From an uncultured Lachnospiraceae bacterium (GTDB lineage Bacteria > Bacillota > Clostridia > Lachnospirales > Lachnospiraceae): a stretch of 8,116 bases of DNA. Position numbers and translations under genes: made by a program. Under the pieces are notes generated by a model. It ran no database searches. It was given only the letters and a program-made list of their open reading frames with translations, and was not told where the DNA came from. The stretch lies in NCBI GenBank assembly GCA_910589105.1, contig CAJUST010000035.1, positions 9,035 to 17,150 of the forward strand. Direction: 5' to 3'. Positions 1 to 6,407 of this stretch are shown here, piece by piece (position 1 is the stretch's first letter; each line of letters opens with the position of its first letter).

Positions 1-1
1 A

Positions 2-79
2 AACGAGAAAGACAGTATCAAAAAGACTATAGATATATTATTTTTGGACAAATCAAAAGAAATTTTGTGGCTGATGTGA
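2..79 (+). other. possible 3' end of an upstream gene
   Basis: The first 90 bases are open in two plus-strand frames. One reads a lysine/isoleucine-rich tail that ends at TGA 77-79; the other ends at TAG 88-90. A gene such as trpF usually precedes trpB, and the first frame could be the last 25 codons of such a gene. However, I recognise no PRAI motif, so neither frame can be assigned. The remaining bases up to trpB are A/T-rich and show no clear promoter or terminator. Confidence 0.2.
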
Positions 80-146
80 GCAGGGCGTAGAAAAACGGGA
101 AAAAACAAATATAAAACCAAAACATTTATTAGAAAGGTGAGAGAAA

Positions 147-1328
147 ATGAATAGTAAAACATATTATGGGCAGTTTGGCGGGCAGTTTGTGTCGGAATCC
201 TTAATGAATACACTGAAAGAATTGGATTTAGCATATGAATCTGCTGTAAAGGATACGCAATTTAAAGAAGAACTCCAATACTATTTGAGACAATATGTAG
301 GAAGGGAAACGCCTCTTTATTACGCAAAACGCCTTAGTGAAGCGTATGGGACAAAAATTTATTTAAAGAGGGAAGATTTAAACCACACTGGAGCGCACAA
401 GATTAATAACGTGATTGGACAGATTTTGCTGGCAAAACGCATGGGGAAAAAGAAAGTGATTGCTGAGACTGGCGCAGGACAGCATGGCGTGGCGACTGCG
501 ACTGGGGCGGCTTTATTTCATATGGAGTGTACGGTGTTTATGGGAGAAGAAGATATGGAGCGGCAGGAACTGAATGTTATGCGCATGAAGCTCCTTGGAG
601 CAAAAGTTGTCTGTGTAACGTCCGGCAGTAAGACATTAAAAGATGCGACGAATGAAGCAATCCGCGCATGGGCAAAGATGGGGGAAGATGCTTTTTATGT
701 CATTGGCTCCGCTGTTGGGCCATATCCGTATCCAAAAATCGTAAAAGGCTTCCAAAGCGTAATTAGCCGTGAAGCGAAACAGCAGTTTTTTCAGGCGGAG
801 CAAAGGCTCCCAGAAGCGGTAATCGCATGTGTGGGCGGCGGCTCTAATTCGATTGGAATGTTTGCTGAGTTTATTTCGGAGAAAGATGTAGAGCTGATTG
901 GCGTAGAAGCTGCCGGAGAAGGAATAGAAACAGGCAGACATGCGGCGGCGATGGCCGAGGGGGAAGTGGGGGTGCTGCATGGCATGAAGTCTTATCTGCT
1001 TCAGGAACCGGACGGCAATATTAGACTTGCCTATTCCATTTCGGCAGGGCTTGACTACCCCGGCGTAGGGCCGGAACACGCGTATTTAAAAGAAACGGGA
1101 CGGGCGTCTTATGTTTCCGTCACGGATCAAGAAGCGCTCGATGCGCTTATGCAACTTTGCAGGTTAGAAGGCATTATTCCGGCGGTTGAAAGCGCGCATG
1201 CCATTGCCTATGCGATGAAAAAGGCGAAAACTATGACGATGGGGCAGGCGGTAATTGTCTGTTTATCTGGAAGGGGCGATAAAGACGTCCACACGATTTC
1301 GCAGTATTTGAAACAACAGGAAAATTGA
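147..1328 (+). CDS. trpB: tryptophan synthase beta subunit
   Basis: TrpB is the cytoplasmic PLP enzyme that condenses indole with L-serine to give L-tryptophan, and it normally works as an alpha2-beta2 complex with TrpA. The 393-residue product has the usual family length. The PLP Schiff-base lysine is Lys85 in HTGAHKINN (79-88), the catalytic acid is Glu107 in AETGAGQHG, and the PLP phosphate-binding loop is GGGSNSIG at 230-237. The ATG start is preceded by AAAGGTGAG with a normal gap, and the N-terminus (YYGQFGGQFVSE) matches the family start. One oddity is that the usual GPHPYP motif reads GPYPYP at 191-196 (His to Tyr at 193). trpA follows after 19 bases, so the two are surely co-transcribed. 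The promoter must lie upstream of the window or in the first 146 bases, where I do not see a convincing one. Confidence 0.97.
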   Translation: MNSKTYYGQFGGQFVSESLMNTLKELDLAYESAVKDTQFKEELQYYLRQYVGRETPLYYAKRLSEAYGTKIYLKREDLNHTGAHKINNVIGQILLAKRMGKKKVIAETGAGQHGVATATGAALFHMECTVFMGEEDMERQELNVMRMKLLGAKVVCVTSGSKTLKDATNEAIRAWAKMGEDAFYVIGSAVGPYPYPKIVKGFQSVISREAKQQFFQAEQRLPEAVIACVGGGSNSIGMFAEFISEKDVELIGVEAAGEGIETGRHAAAMAEGEVGVLHGMKSYLLQEPDGNIRLAYSISAGLDYPGVGPEHAYLKETGRASYVSVTDQEALDALMQLCRLEGIIPAVESAHAIAYAMKKAKTMTMGQAVIVCLSGRGDKDVHTISQYLKQQEN

Positions 1329-1347
1329 ATTAGGAAAGAGGGAAAAT

Positions 1348-2157
1348 ATGAATCGGATAGAAGAAAAATTGTCACTGCTTACAGAAAAAAAAGAAAAAGC
1401 GTTCGTAACTTATATGACCGCAGGTCTGCCGGATATTAAAGGAACAAAAGATTTAATTTTTGCGCAGCAGGAAGCGGGCACAGACATAATTGAGCTTGGA
1501 ATCCCATTTTCAGACCCTGTAGCCGATGGGCCGATTCTCCAGAATGCGTCCTATCAGGCAATCTGCCGCGGCGTAAATTTAGAAAAAATCTTTCAATTAA
1601 TGGAAGAAGTCCGCAGGGAAGGGGCCAGCGTTCCCATAGTTTTTATGATGTATTATAATACAATTTTACATTATGGCATACATAGCTTTGCGGAAAAATG
1701 CAGGGAATGCGGCGTGGACGGCGTTCTTTCGCCGGATTTGCCGTTGGAAGAACAGGCCCCTCTTAGGAACGCTTTAGAGGAATGTGGCTCCACAATACTG
1801 ATTCCACAAGTTTCTCAGGTTTCGGGAGACCGGATTTACGAAATAATGAAAGGCGTAAGGGGATTTGTTTACTGCATTTCTTCTATGGACGCGGCGGGAC
1901 AGACGGAAACGTCTTATAAGGAAATGATTCCTTATTTAAAAAAAGTAAAAGAGCTATCCAAGATTCCGGTTTTTATGGAATATGTTATCCAGAAACCAGA
2001 CGATATTTTGCCTTTGCAGGATTTGGTTGACGGCTTAATAGTCAGGAGCCATTTTGTGGAATTTTTGGAAAAACAGGGGTATTGTCCCGAAGCTGCAAAA
2101 CAATATTGCAGGAATTTAAAGGAGAAATTGCAGATACATTATTCAGGCAGGAATTGA
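1348..2157 (+). CDS. trpA: tryptophan synthase alpha subunit, with an atypical phosphate site
   Basis: TrpA normally cleaves indole-3-glycerol phosphate to indole and glyceraldehyde 3-phosphate and channels indole to TrpB. The 269-residue protein is full length and its numbering aligns with E. coli TrpA. Glu49 (IIELGIPFSD), Asp60 (DPVADGP), Tyr102, Asp130 (PDLPLEE) and Tyr175 are kept. The C-terminal substrate loops are not. The usual TGVTG-like loop reads SSMDAAG (178-184), with Ala at the Thr183 position. The GFGIS phosphate loop reads MEYVIQ (210-215). The GSAIV phosphate loop reads RSHFV (233-237). The barrel therefore seems whole and has both catalytic acids, while substrate binding may be weakened or changed. 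The start is ATG behind GAGGG, 19 bases after trpB. Gene identity is sure; normal activity is not. Confidence 0.93.
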   Translation: MNRIEEKLSLLTEKKEKAFVTYMTAGLPDIKGTKDLIFAQQEAGTDIIELGIPFSDPVADGPILQNASYQAICRGVNLEKIFQLMEEVRREGASVPIVFMMYYNTILHYGIHSFAEKCRECGVDGVLSPDLPLEEQAPLRNALEECGSTILIPQVSQVSGDRIYEIMKGVRGFVYCISSMDAAGQTETSYKEMIPYLKKVKELSKIPVFMEYVIQKPDDILPLQDLVDGLIVRSHFVEFLEKQGYCPEAAKQYCRNLKEKLQIHYSGRN

Positions 2158-2161
2158 ACGA

Positions 2162-2501
2162 GTGGCGGAGGGAAAAGAGATAACGGAAGCCGCAGGCAGA
2201 ATGGGCATTAGAGATTGCTGGAAGGAAAGGCTGTTCAGGCGCTGTCCTAGAGGCGTAAGGCGTTACTATTTTTGCAGAGCCGGAAACTGTAGAAAATGCG
2301 TAGAGTTAGTCAGCGTTTATTCCCCGAAGATAAGGGAAAATGCCCAAATTACGGGGCAGATTCCTAACGGGGAAAAGGATAAAAACGGGATATTGACGTA
2401 TGAAATGCTTCCATTTATATTGACGGATTGTGGAGGTTATTTTGGAAGGAATCCTTCTGGCGGAAGAATCTATTATTAACGGGCTTAAGGCGGCAGTGTG
2501 A
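2162..2501 (+). pseudogene. unidentified coding-like region behind trpA, possibly frameshifted
   Basis: A single frame is open from GTG 2162 to TAA 2477-2479 (105 residues) and begins four bases after the trpA stop, so it could be a translationally coupled small gene. I recognise no family. Protein-like stretches also occur in other frames: EGKAVQALS at about 2221-2247, IFAEPETVENA at 2268-2300, and a hydrophobic helix-like tail (VEVILEGILLAEESIINGL and on) at 2430-2498, which ends at TGA 2499-2501. The middle of the long frame (LVSVYSPKIRENAQITG) also looks natural. The pattern fits one gene broken by several small indels, but chance open frames are possible. No terminator is evident before the convergent clc gene. 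Confidence 0.3.
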
Positions 2502-2515
2502 AAAAGACCTGCGCG

Positions 2516-3775
2516 CTACTGCGTTTCATGGTTGATATAGGTAGTCTGAAGTTTTGAATACATAATCCTCTGACTGTGGTAAAGCCCAAAATACCCGGAA
2601 AGCATATAACTGAATGCGCAGGCAAGCAGATAATAAGGCATGCCTTCATAACCAAACATTTCAAAACTAATTAAAAGCGAGGTAATTGGGCAGTTTGTCA
2701 CGCCGCAGAATACGCTTGTCATGCCAACTGCCGCGCAAAGCGTCGGGGAAAATCCGGTGACAGTTCCAAACAGGCAGCCAAACGTTGCGCCGATAAACAG
2801 GCTTGGCACAATTTCCCCGCCTTTTAATCCGGCTCCAAGGGTCAGCGCGGTAAAAATAATCTTAAGCAAAAACGCATATGGGACTGCTTGTCCGTCTAGC
2901 GCCGCTGTAATTACATGTATGCCTGTTCCATTATAATCTTGGTTTCCAATGAGAAACGTCAGGGCAAGCACAAGGCTTCCGCCTGTAAATGCCCGTAAAT
3001 AAGGGTTTGGCAGAAATTTTTTGTACATTTTCTGGGAAGTGTGCAGTGTGACGCAGAACAGAATGCTTACAAAGGCGCAAATCCCTGCAAGAATACTAAT
3101 CAGAACCGCATTGGCGGCGGTAAAAGCGGGAAGCGTTTCAATTTGGAATATATGTTCGGATAAATCCAGATAATCTGTTACGGAAGCTCCGATTAACGCA
3201 GAAATTACGCAGGGAACCAATGCGGCATAGTGCATAATGCCAATGCTGATAACCTCCATCGAAAAGATTGCCGCCGCCATAGGCGTTCCAAACAAAGCGG
3301 CAAACGCGGCGCTCATGCCGCACATAATCATAATATGGCTTTCTTTTTCGTTTAATTTTAAAAACCGCCCAAACGTTGCGCCAAGGCTTCCGCCAAGCTG
3401 AAGCGCGGCTCCTTCCCGTCCGGCGGAACCGCCAAATAAATGCGTAAGCAATGTGCCGAAAAAAATAGAAGGGGTCATGCGCAAAGGCACTCTTTGGTTT
3501 GAGTAAATTGCAGAGATGACTAAATCCGTCCCGCTGTCTTTTTCATTATGGAATAAATGGTATATGCCGGCTATACAGACGCCGCCGGCCGGAAGAAAAC
3601 AAATAATGACAGGATGTTCCATGCGAAATTCAGTTACGCCGTTCATACATAAACAAAACGCAGCTCCGGTTATGCCGATAATGCTTCCAGATAGAACCGC
3701 AAGAATGACCCATTTCGATGCAGTGTGGAGAGATTTTGCGGCGTGTTTTAGTTCTTGTTTAAAATGTTCGTTCAT
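2516..3775 (-). CDS. CLC-family anion channel or antiporter, possibly fluoride-type
   Basis: This is a polytopic inner-membrane protein of the voltage-gated chloride channel (CLC) superfamily, 419 residues, with about ten or more hydrophobic helices and no C-terminal CBS domains. The gating glutamate is Glu121 in GSAGREGAALQ (117-127). The second selectivity segment is GLKGGEIVPSLFIGATFG (317-334). The classical chloride motif GSGIP is replaced by DSGTDLV (80-86), and the classical GGxFxP by GGEIVP. These deviations resemble the fluoride/proton antiporter branch (CLC-F), which carries GREGT and GGEVTP in known members; the transported ion here is an inference. The ATG has AAGGAG six bases upstream (plus-strand 3781-3786), and a sigma-A promoter lies just before it. 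The gene is convergent with trpBA and is probably monocistronic. Confidence 0.92.
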   Translation of the reverse strand: MNEHFKQELKHAAKSLHTASKWVILAVLSGSIIGITGAAFCLCMNGVTEFRMEHPVIICFLPAGGVCIAGIYHLFHNEKDSGTDLVISAIYSNQRVPLRMTPSIFFGTLLTHLFGGSAGREGAALQLGGSLGATFGRFLKLNEKESHIMIMCGMSAAFAALFGTPMAAAIFSMEVISIGIMHYAALVPCVISALIGASVTDYLDLSEHIFQIETLPAFTAANAVLISILAGICAFVSILFCVTLHTSQKMYKKFLPNPYLRAFTGGSLVLALTFLIGNQDYNGTGIHVITAALDGQAVPYAFLLKIIFTALTLGAGLKGGEIVPSLFIGATFGCLFGTVTGFSPTLCAAVGMTSVFCGVTNCPITSLLISFEMFGYEGMPYYLLACAFSYMLSGYFGLYHSQRIMYSKLQTTYINHETQ

Positions 3776-3787
3776 AGTGGCTCCTTT

Positions 3788-3919
3788 ATGGCAGATAGCT
3801 TAAGATCAATTCAATTATATTACTTTTTGCCAGAAAATTCAAATAGAGAAATGACAGAGGCTTTTCGCATGGCGGTAGAAATTGGTTTTTCAGGAATTTG
3901 GCATAAGAAATCAAAATAG
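3788..3919 (+). other. unassigned 43-codon open frame overlapping the clc promoter
   Basis: ATG 3788 to TAG 3917-3919 encodes 43 residues including LYYFLPENSNREMTEAFRMA. It has no ribosome binding site and lies across the clc promoter. The amino acid mix looks protein-like, so it may be a scrap of an older gene, but chance is just as likely. The rest of the gap from 3920 to 3993 holds only the hairpin and SOS-like site listed below. Confidence 0.15.
3814..3842 (-). promoter_or_regulatory. sigma-A promoter of the CLC gene
   Basis: On the minus strand TTGAAT (plus 3837-3842) and a perfect TATAAT (plus 3814-3819) are separated by 17 bases. The transcript would start about 30 bases before the ATG at 3775. 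That leaves no room for a fluoride or other riboswitch in the leader. Confidence 0.8.
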
Positions 3920-3930
3920 AAAAAGAAATG

Positions 3931-3970
3931 AAAAGTACAGAACAAATGTTTAGTTATGTCTGTACTTTTT
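3931..3970. terminator. hairpin with T-run, either terminator or operator
   Basis: AAAAGTACAG (3931-3940) and CTGTACTTTT (3960-3969) form a perfect 10-pair stem with a 19-base loop, followed by a T-run ending at 3970. An A-run on the other side would make it work in both directions. No complete gene ends here on the plus strand, so it may insulate the clc region or serve as an operator. The SOS-like site lies at the stem-loop boundary. Confidence 0.5.
3940..3951. promoter_or_regulatory. possible LexA (SOS) box
   Basis: GAACAAATGTTT matches the clostridial/Bacillus LexA pattern GAAC-N4-GTTC/T. A TATACT at 3983-3988 lies 31 bases downstream and could be a -10 element, but no good -35 is present. 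The site would control whatever gene once started near 4000, now decayed. The core is short enough to occur by chance. Confidence 0.35.
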
Positions 3971-3992
3971 TGCATCTAGTGATATACTATAA

Positions 3993-4172
3993 AGTGCGGC
4001 GCATGAAGGGAAATTTATTGTAAAAATGACGGAAAGGGGTTATAATAAATTCAGAAGGCAAATATGTTCTAATTATGGCATTGCTATTGAAGAGTGTAAC
4101 GCTGAAATTGCAGAAATATTTGGGGCGGGATAAAGAAAATGCGCAGGTTCGATCCAAATGTAAATTGAAGAT
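3993..4172 (+). other. probable decayed 5' part of the gene at 4173
   Basis: This stretch is open in the same frame as the gene that follows, apart from stops at 4131-4133 and 4161-4163. The piece 4026-4130 reads 35 residues, including FRRQICSNYGIAIEECNAEI, and the piece after the stop reads CAGSIQM, stop, IEDM, then joins the downstream product. The IEDM-IKKGKQVFVFF run resembles the SGT-IEEIEDMI-x-GKQVF stretch of TIR/DUF4062-like proteins, so TAA 4161 may be a GAA (Glu) codon turned into a stop. I do not recognise the 35-residue piece. It has no ribosome binding site at ATG 4026. Confidence 0.35.
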
Positions 4173-4931
4173 ATGATAAAAAAGGGAAAGCAGGTATTTG
4201 TATTCTTTTCTGATAAGCCTATCCGCAGAAGTGAGAGAAATGAGAAAGAGGAAAAGAAAGTAGAGGCTTTTAAGAGAAAATATAGAAATCGGGGAGTTTA
4301 TGTGGAATATGGCTCTGATGAAGAATTTAGTGAGATAATTACAAGGAATCTTACAAGATATCTTACGGCAGAGTTGGCTAACGAAGCGAACCGTATTGAT
4401 GAGTATACCAGATTTGACAGTTCTATCATGTCTAAAGAGGAAGTCGATTTGCTTTACGATTACACTCAATTTTGTGAGATAAAATCGGTTACTTCCTATT
4501 CCGATCCTAATATTGTGAAAATTGTTACTCATAAGGACTGCTTTGATATGGAAATTAACCTTTGCAATGTTGAAAAGACGGAGAAACAGGAATTTGCAAT
4601 GGCTTTGTTAGAATATGCTCCATGTGATAATTGGTCAGGATTTTTTGATGCTGGATATTTCTTGGAGTTTGATGCAGTCAGTGGGGGAAATATTAAGGCT
4701 TTTCAACTGGAAATAAAAGACGATATTCGTAACAAGATTATTGATAAGACGATGACAGTAAGCGAAAAGGGCGAACATTTCCAGATATGGTTACCGTCAA
4801 CAACCAGAGATTTGTCTTCGTGGAGAAAAATATCACAGGTATGCTTTACTGTATTTTTTAATGCAGCTTATGTTAGTGGGGGAAAAGGTATATTAACCAT
4901 CGAAAATCTAAAAATGATACCAAAGAAATAA
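4173..4931 (+). CDS. 5'-truncated TIR/DUF4062-like protein with C-terminal beta-rich module
   Basis: The open frame gives 252 residues. Residues 1-65 (GKQVFVFFSDKPI, then a helix, then GVYVEYGSDEEFSEII) look like the second half of the Rossmann-like TIR/DUF4062-type domain found in bacterial defence and signalling proteins: a beta strand ending in FFSDKPI, a charged helix, and the y-x-e-f-x-S/D-x-E-E-F element. The first half with the nucleotide-binding strand is missing. Residues 150-252 (WSGFFDAGYFLEFDAVSGG, later a strand-rich end with ILTIENLKMI) resemble a jelly-roll, carbohydrate-binding-like fold. ATG 4173 has no good Shine-Dalgarno, and an in-frame stop lies four codons upstream, so the start is probably an artefact of truncation. 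The gene is A/T-rich compared with the DUF6075 gene. Probably not functional; the family assignment is by resemblance. Confidence 0.55.
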   Translation: MIKKGKQVFVFFSDKPIRRSERNEKEEKKVEAFKRKYRNRGVYVEYGSDEEFSEIITRNLTRYLTAELANEANRIDEYTRFDSSIMSKEEVDLLYDYTQFCEIKSVTSYSDPNIVKIVTHKDCFDMEINLCNVEKTEKQEFAMALLEYAPCDNWSGFFDAGYFLEFDAVSGGNIKAFQLEIKDDIRNKIIDKTMTVSEKGEHFQIWLPSTTRDLSSWRKISQVCFTVFFNAAYVSGGKGILTIENLKMIPKK

Positions 4932-5275
4932 AGGTAGAATTAGTCAAGCACCTAAGCCGTTGTTGGTTTGGGCGCTACTTTTGTCCTATTTCGGAAAGGG
5001 GGATATAAAAAAGATAAGGAGAAGGTAAAGAAAAATATATTAGGAACAGTGTCTGATGTTAGATCAAAGGTTACACTGGATTGGATCGGACGGAGAACTG
5101 CAATGAGATTTATGATGCCTATATGGTTGCAGATTTCTGGTTCAGAGCCGTTAAAAGGGTTAGTTGTAAGAATAGTTTTGAATGTTGGATGAGGTATTGC
5201 CGTTGCGTGGAATGATTTATGCGATGGCATTTTTAATTGGTAATTCCAGTGTTTGTATAACTATTTATTGTTAAA
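4932..5275 (+). other. intergenic region with scraps of coding-like sequence
   Basis: No complete gene is supported here. Three short plus-strand pieces look protein-like. Bases of about 4941-5025 read ISQAPKPLLVWALLLSYFGK and a basic end, like a membrane helix with a basic tail. Bases 4968-5192 are open in another frame (74 codons, no ribosome binding site). Bases 5063-5215 read NEIYDAYMVADFWFRAVKRV and a cysteine-containing end, with no start codon at a sensible place. I do not recognise any of them. They fit remains of one or more genes broken by indels, lying between the truncated gene at 4173 and the leader at 5290. Confidence 0.3.
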
Positions 5276-5289
5276 ACGGAGAAAGGAGT

Positions 5290-5325
5290 ATGACTTATTA
5301 TTGTCAAGAAACAAAAAATTTATAA
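5290..5325 (+). CDS. 11-residue leader peptide candidate
   Basis: ATG 5290 to TAA 5323-5325 encodes MTYYCQETKNL. A GGAG at 5278-5281 lies eight bases before the ATG; a second AAGGAG is only one base away. The tiny frame sits eleven bases before a strong hairpin with a T-run, the layout of a translation-coupled attenuator such as those before ribosome-targeted resistance genes. The gene it now precedes is DUF6075, not a resistance gene. The codons show no run of one amino acid. It is too short for any homology claim. Confidence 0.4.
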   Translation: MTYYCQETKNL

Positions 5326-5335
5326 CCAAATATAT

Positions 5336-5380
5336 GGCGGCTTGTAAACAGCGGAATAGCTGTTAAAAAGCCGCCTTTTT
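5336..5380 (+). terminator. attenuator-like intrinsic terminator before DUF6075
   Basis: GGCGGCTT (5336-5343) pairs with AAGCCGCC (5368-5375), and inside it AACAGC (5347-5352) pairs with GCTGTT (5359-5364) around a GGAAT loop. Five T residues follow at 5376-5380. The ribosome binding site of the next gene starts five bases later, so the hairpin can both end the leader transcript and control read-through into DUF6075. Confidence 0.75.
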
Positions 5381-5396
5381 CTATGGAGGGATCAGA

Positions 5397-5813
5397 ATGT
5401 CAGAAATGAGGTTTGCTTCAAAGGAGCATGAAAATTTCTTTTTCACCATGCTGCATAAATGCGGCAATACGGACTGCTATCACCGTGCCTTTTTCTACTG
5501 CGTGGGTATTTCCGACACGGCCAGGAACAACGTGGGCAGGATGTTTGACTTTAAGCAGGACTGCATCAGGCCGGAGGGACTGCATGAGGGGTGGCAGACG
5601 GGAGGGACGGTGCGGCTCACCCGCCTTGCGTTCAACCTCTGGAACGGTTATGTGGAGCAGGGGGACGAGCGTATGTCAACGCCCTATGAAATCTTTGACT
5701 GCGGCTATGCGCCCTATTTTTACGAAGCCATAAAAATGCGGTATCCCGAATATTGCCGGGATTTGCCCGCAGTTAAGACGAAAGCGGACAGTGCGGAGAG
5801 GGGAGGAAGATAG
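5397..5813 (+). CDS. DUF6075 family protein
   Basis: This 138-residue soluble protein has no signal peptide or membrane segment. It begins with FASKEHENFF, contains CGNTDCYHRAFFYCVGIS at about 22-39, and carries the aromatic-rich GGTVRLTRLAFNLWNGY at about 69-85; together these match the DUF6075 family of Firmicute mobile elements. The function is unknown. ATG 5397 has GGAGGG six bases upstream, just after the attenuator hairpin. The next gene starts two bases after the stop, so the two form an operon. The G+C content appears clearly higher than that of the A/T-rich region before it, which points to a separate origin. Confidence 0.82.
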   Translation: MSEMRFASKEHENFFFTMLHKCGNTDCYHRAFFYCVGISDTARNNVGRMFDFKQDCIRPEGLHEGWQTGGTVRLTRLAFNLWNGYVEQGDERMSTPYEIFDCGYAPYFYEAIKMRYPEYCRDLPAVKTKADSAERGGR

Positions 5814-5815
5814 GC

Positions 5816-6013
5816 ATGGAAGCGGCGATTGCGTTACGAGAACAGCCGGAAATCCGGGAATTGTTTGAGGTGCTGGAGGGGAACGGGCTGAAAAAAGAAC
5901 GTCAGGAAGTGGAAAGCCTTGTGAATTATCTGGAGGGCATGGAAAGCCAGTTCGGCGAGGTCATAAAGGAGCTGAAAGATTTGTGCGAGGAGAAGTTACA
6001 GTATGGGCAGTGA
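5816..6013 (+). pseudogene. DUF6674 family protein, N-terminal fragment only
   Basis: The 65-residue product matches the start of DUF6674 proteins as I recall them: a helix with IRELFEVLEGNG, then VESLVNYLEGMESQFGEVIK, then a coiled-coil-like helix. Family members are much longer, roughly 200-300 residues, so most of the protein is absent. The frame ends at TGA 6011-6013, and the sequence after it in the other frames does not resume the family. A GGGAGG at about 5801-5806 serves as ribosome binding site, and the ATG lies two bases after the DUF6075 stop. The fragment is likely non-functional. Confidence 0.6.
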
Positions 6014-6064
6014 TTCCATATATGGATATGGCGTTCCGGCGTATTGAAATGTGGCAGGAGAAAA

Positions 6065-6090
6065 CCAGAGGTTATTCCTCTGGCTCTTTT
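6065..6090. terminator. bidirectional hairpin terminator
   Basis: CCAGAGG (6065-6071) and CCTCTGG (6077-6083) form a perfect 7-pair stem around TTATT. CTCTTTT follows on the plus strand and a T-run (from AAAA 6061-6064) on the minus strand. The stop codon of the minus-strand XRE regulator lies in the loop. It can end transcription from both the DUF6075 operon and the regulator. Confidence 0.7.
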
Positions 6091-6407
6091 GCCTTACATA
6101 TCCCCTGCGCCGTCCCTGCTATGATGGTCAGCTCCAAATCACCAAACGTGTCAAAAAGTGCATCCAATTGTCGGCGTAACGTTGATTTTTCTGCCGGAGA
6201 TTCTGGATGTATGTATTGGTCAACGGATATGTGGAACATAGTCACAAGCTGAATGAACAGTGGAAAGCTGGGATATTGCCCCTCTTTTTCAATGGACTGC
6301 AAATGTCTTGCGGAAATGCCAAGTTCTTCGGCTAATTCCTCTCTTGTAATCCTCTGTTTCTCACGGGCGTTTTGAATTGCCTGCCCTAATTCCAGAAAAT
6401 TCTGTTT
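6072..6407 (-). pseudogene. XRE-type HTH regulator that has lost its start
   Basis: The minus-strand frame gives about 110 residues from NFLELGQAIQNAREKQRI. The helix-turn-helix is ITREELAEELGISARHLQSI, followed by EKEGQYPSFPLFIQL, FHISVDQYIHPE and a C-terminal RRQLDALFDTF segment. This is the compact regulator type common on Firmicute plasmids and ICEs. No ATG, GTG or TTG lies at a sensible place upstream; the frame runs instead into the antisense of yjdF. The start codon, promoter and ribosome binding site seem to have been cut off at the junction around 6393-6407. The stop is in the loop of the terminator at 6065-6083. Residues in the HTH look intact. Confidence 0.65.

Noticed and set aside
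636..1079. 147-codon open frame on the minus strand inside trpB
   Set aside because: It lies wholly antisense to a confident trpB and shows no family features or ribosome binding site.
3776..3842. Fluoride riboswitch before the CLC gene
   Set aside because: The promoter leaves a leader of only about 30 bases, and no conserved riboswitch core is visible.
3987..4532. 181-codon minus-strand open frame
   Set aside because: It is antisense to the truncated gene at 4173 and low in complexity (Phe/Ile/Leu-rich from A/T bias); no start signal.
4952..5230. 92-codon minus-strand open frame in the gap
   Set aside because: No ribosome binding site or recognisable motif; the plus strand pieces look more natural.
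6300..6400. Azaaromatic (yjdF) riboswitch before yjdF
   Set aside because: The sequence directly upstream encodes the XRE regulator on the other strand, so the native leader is gone.
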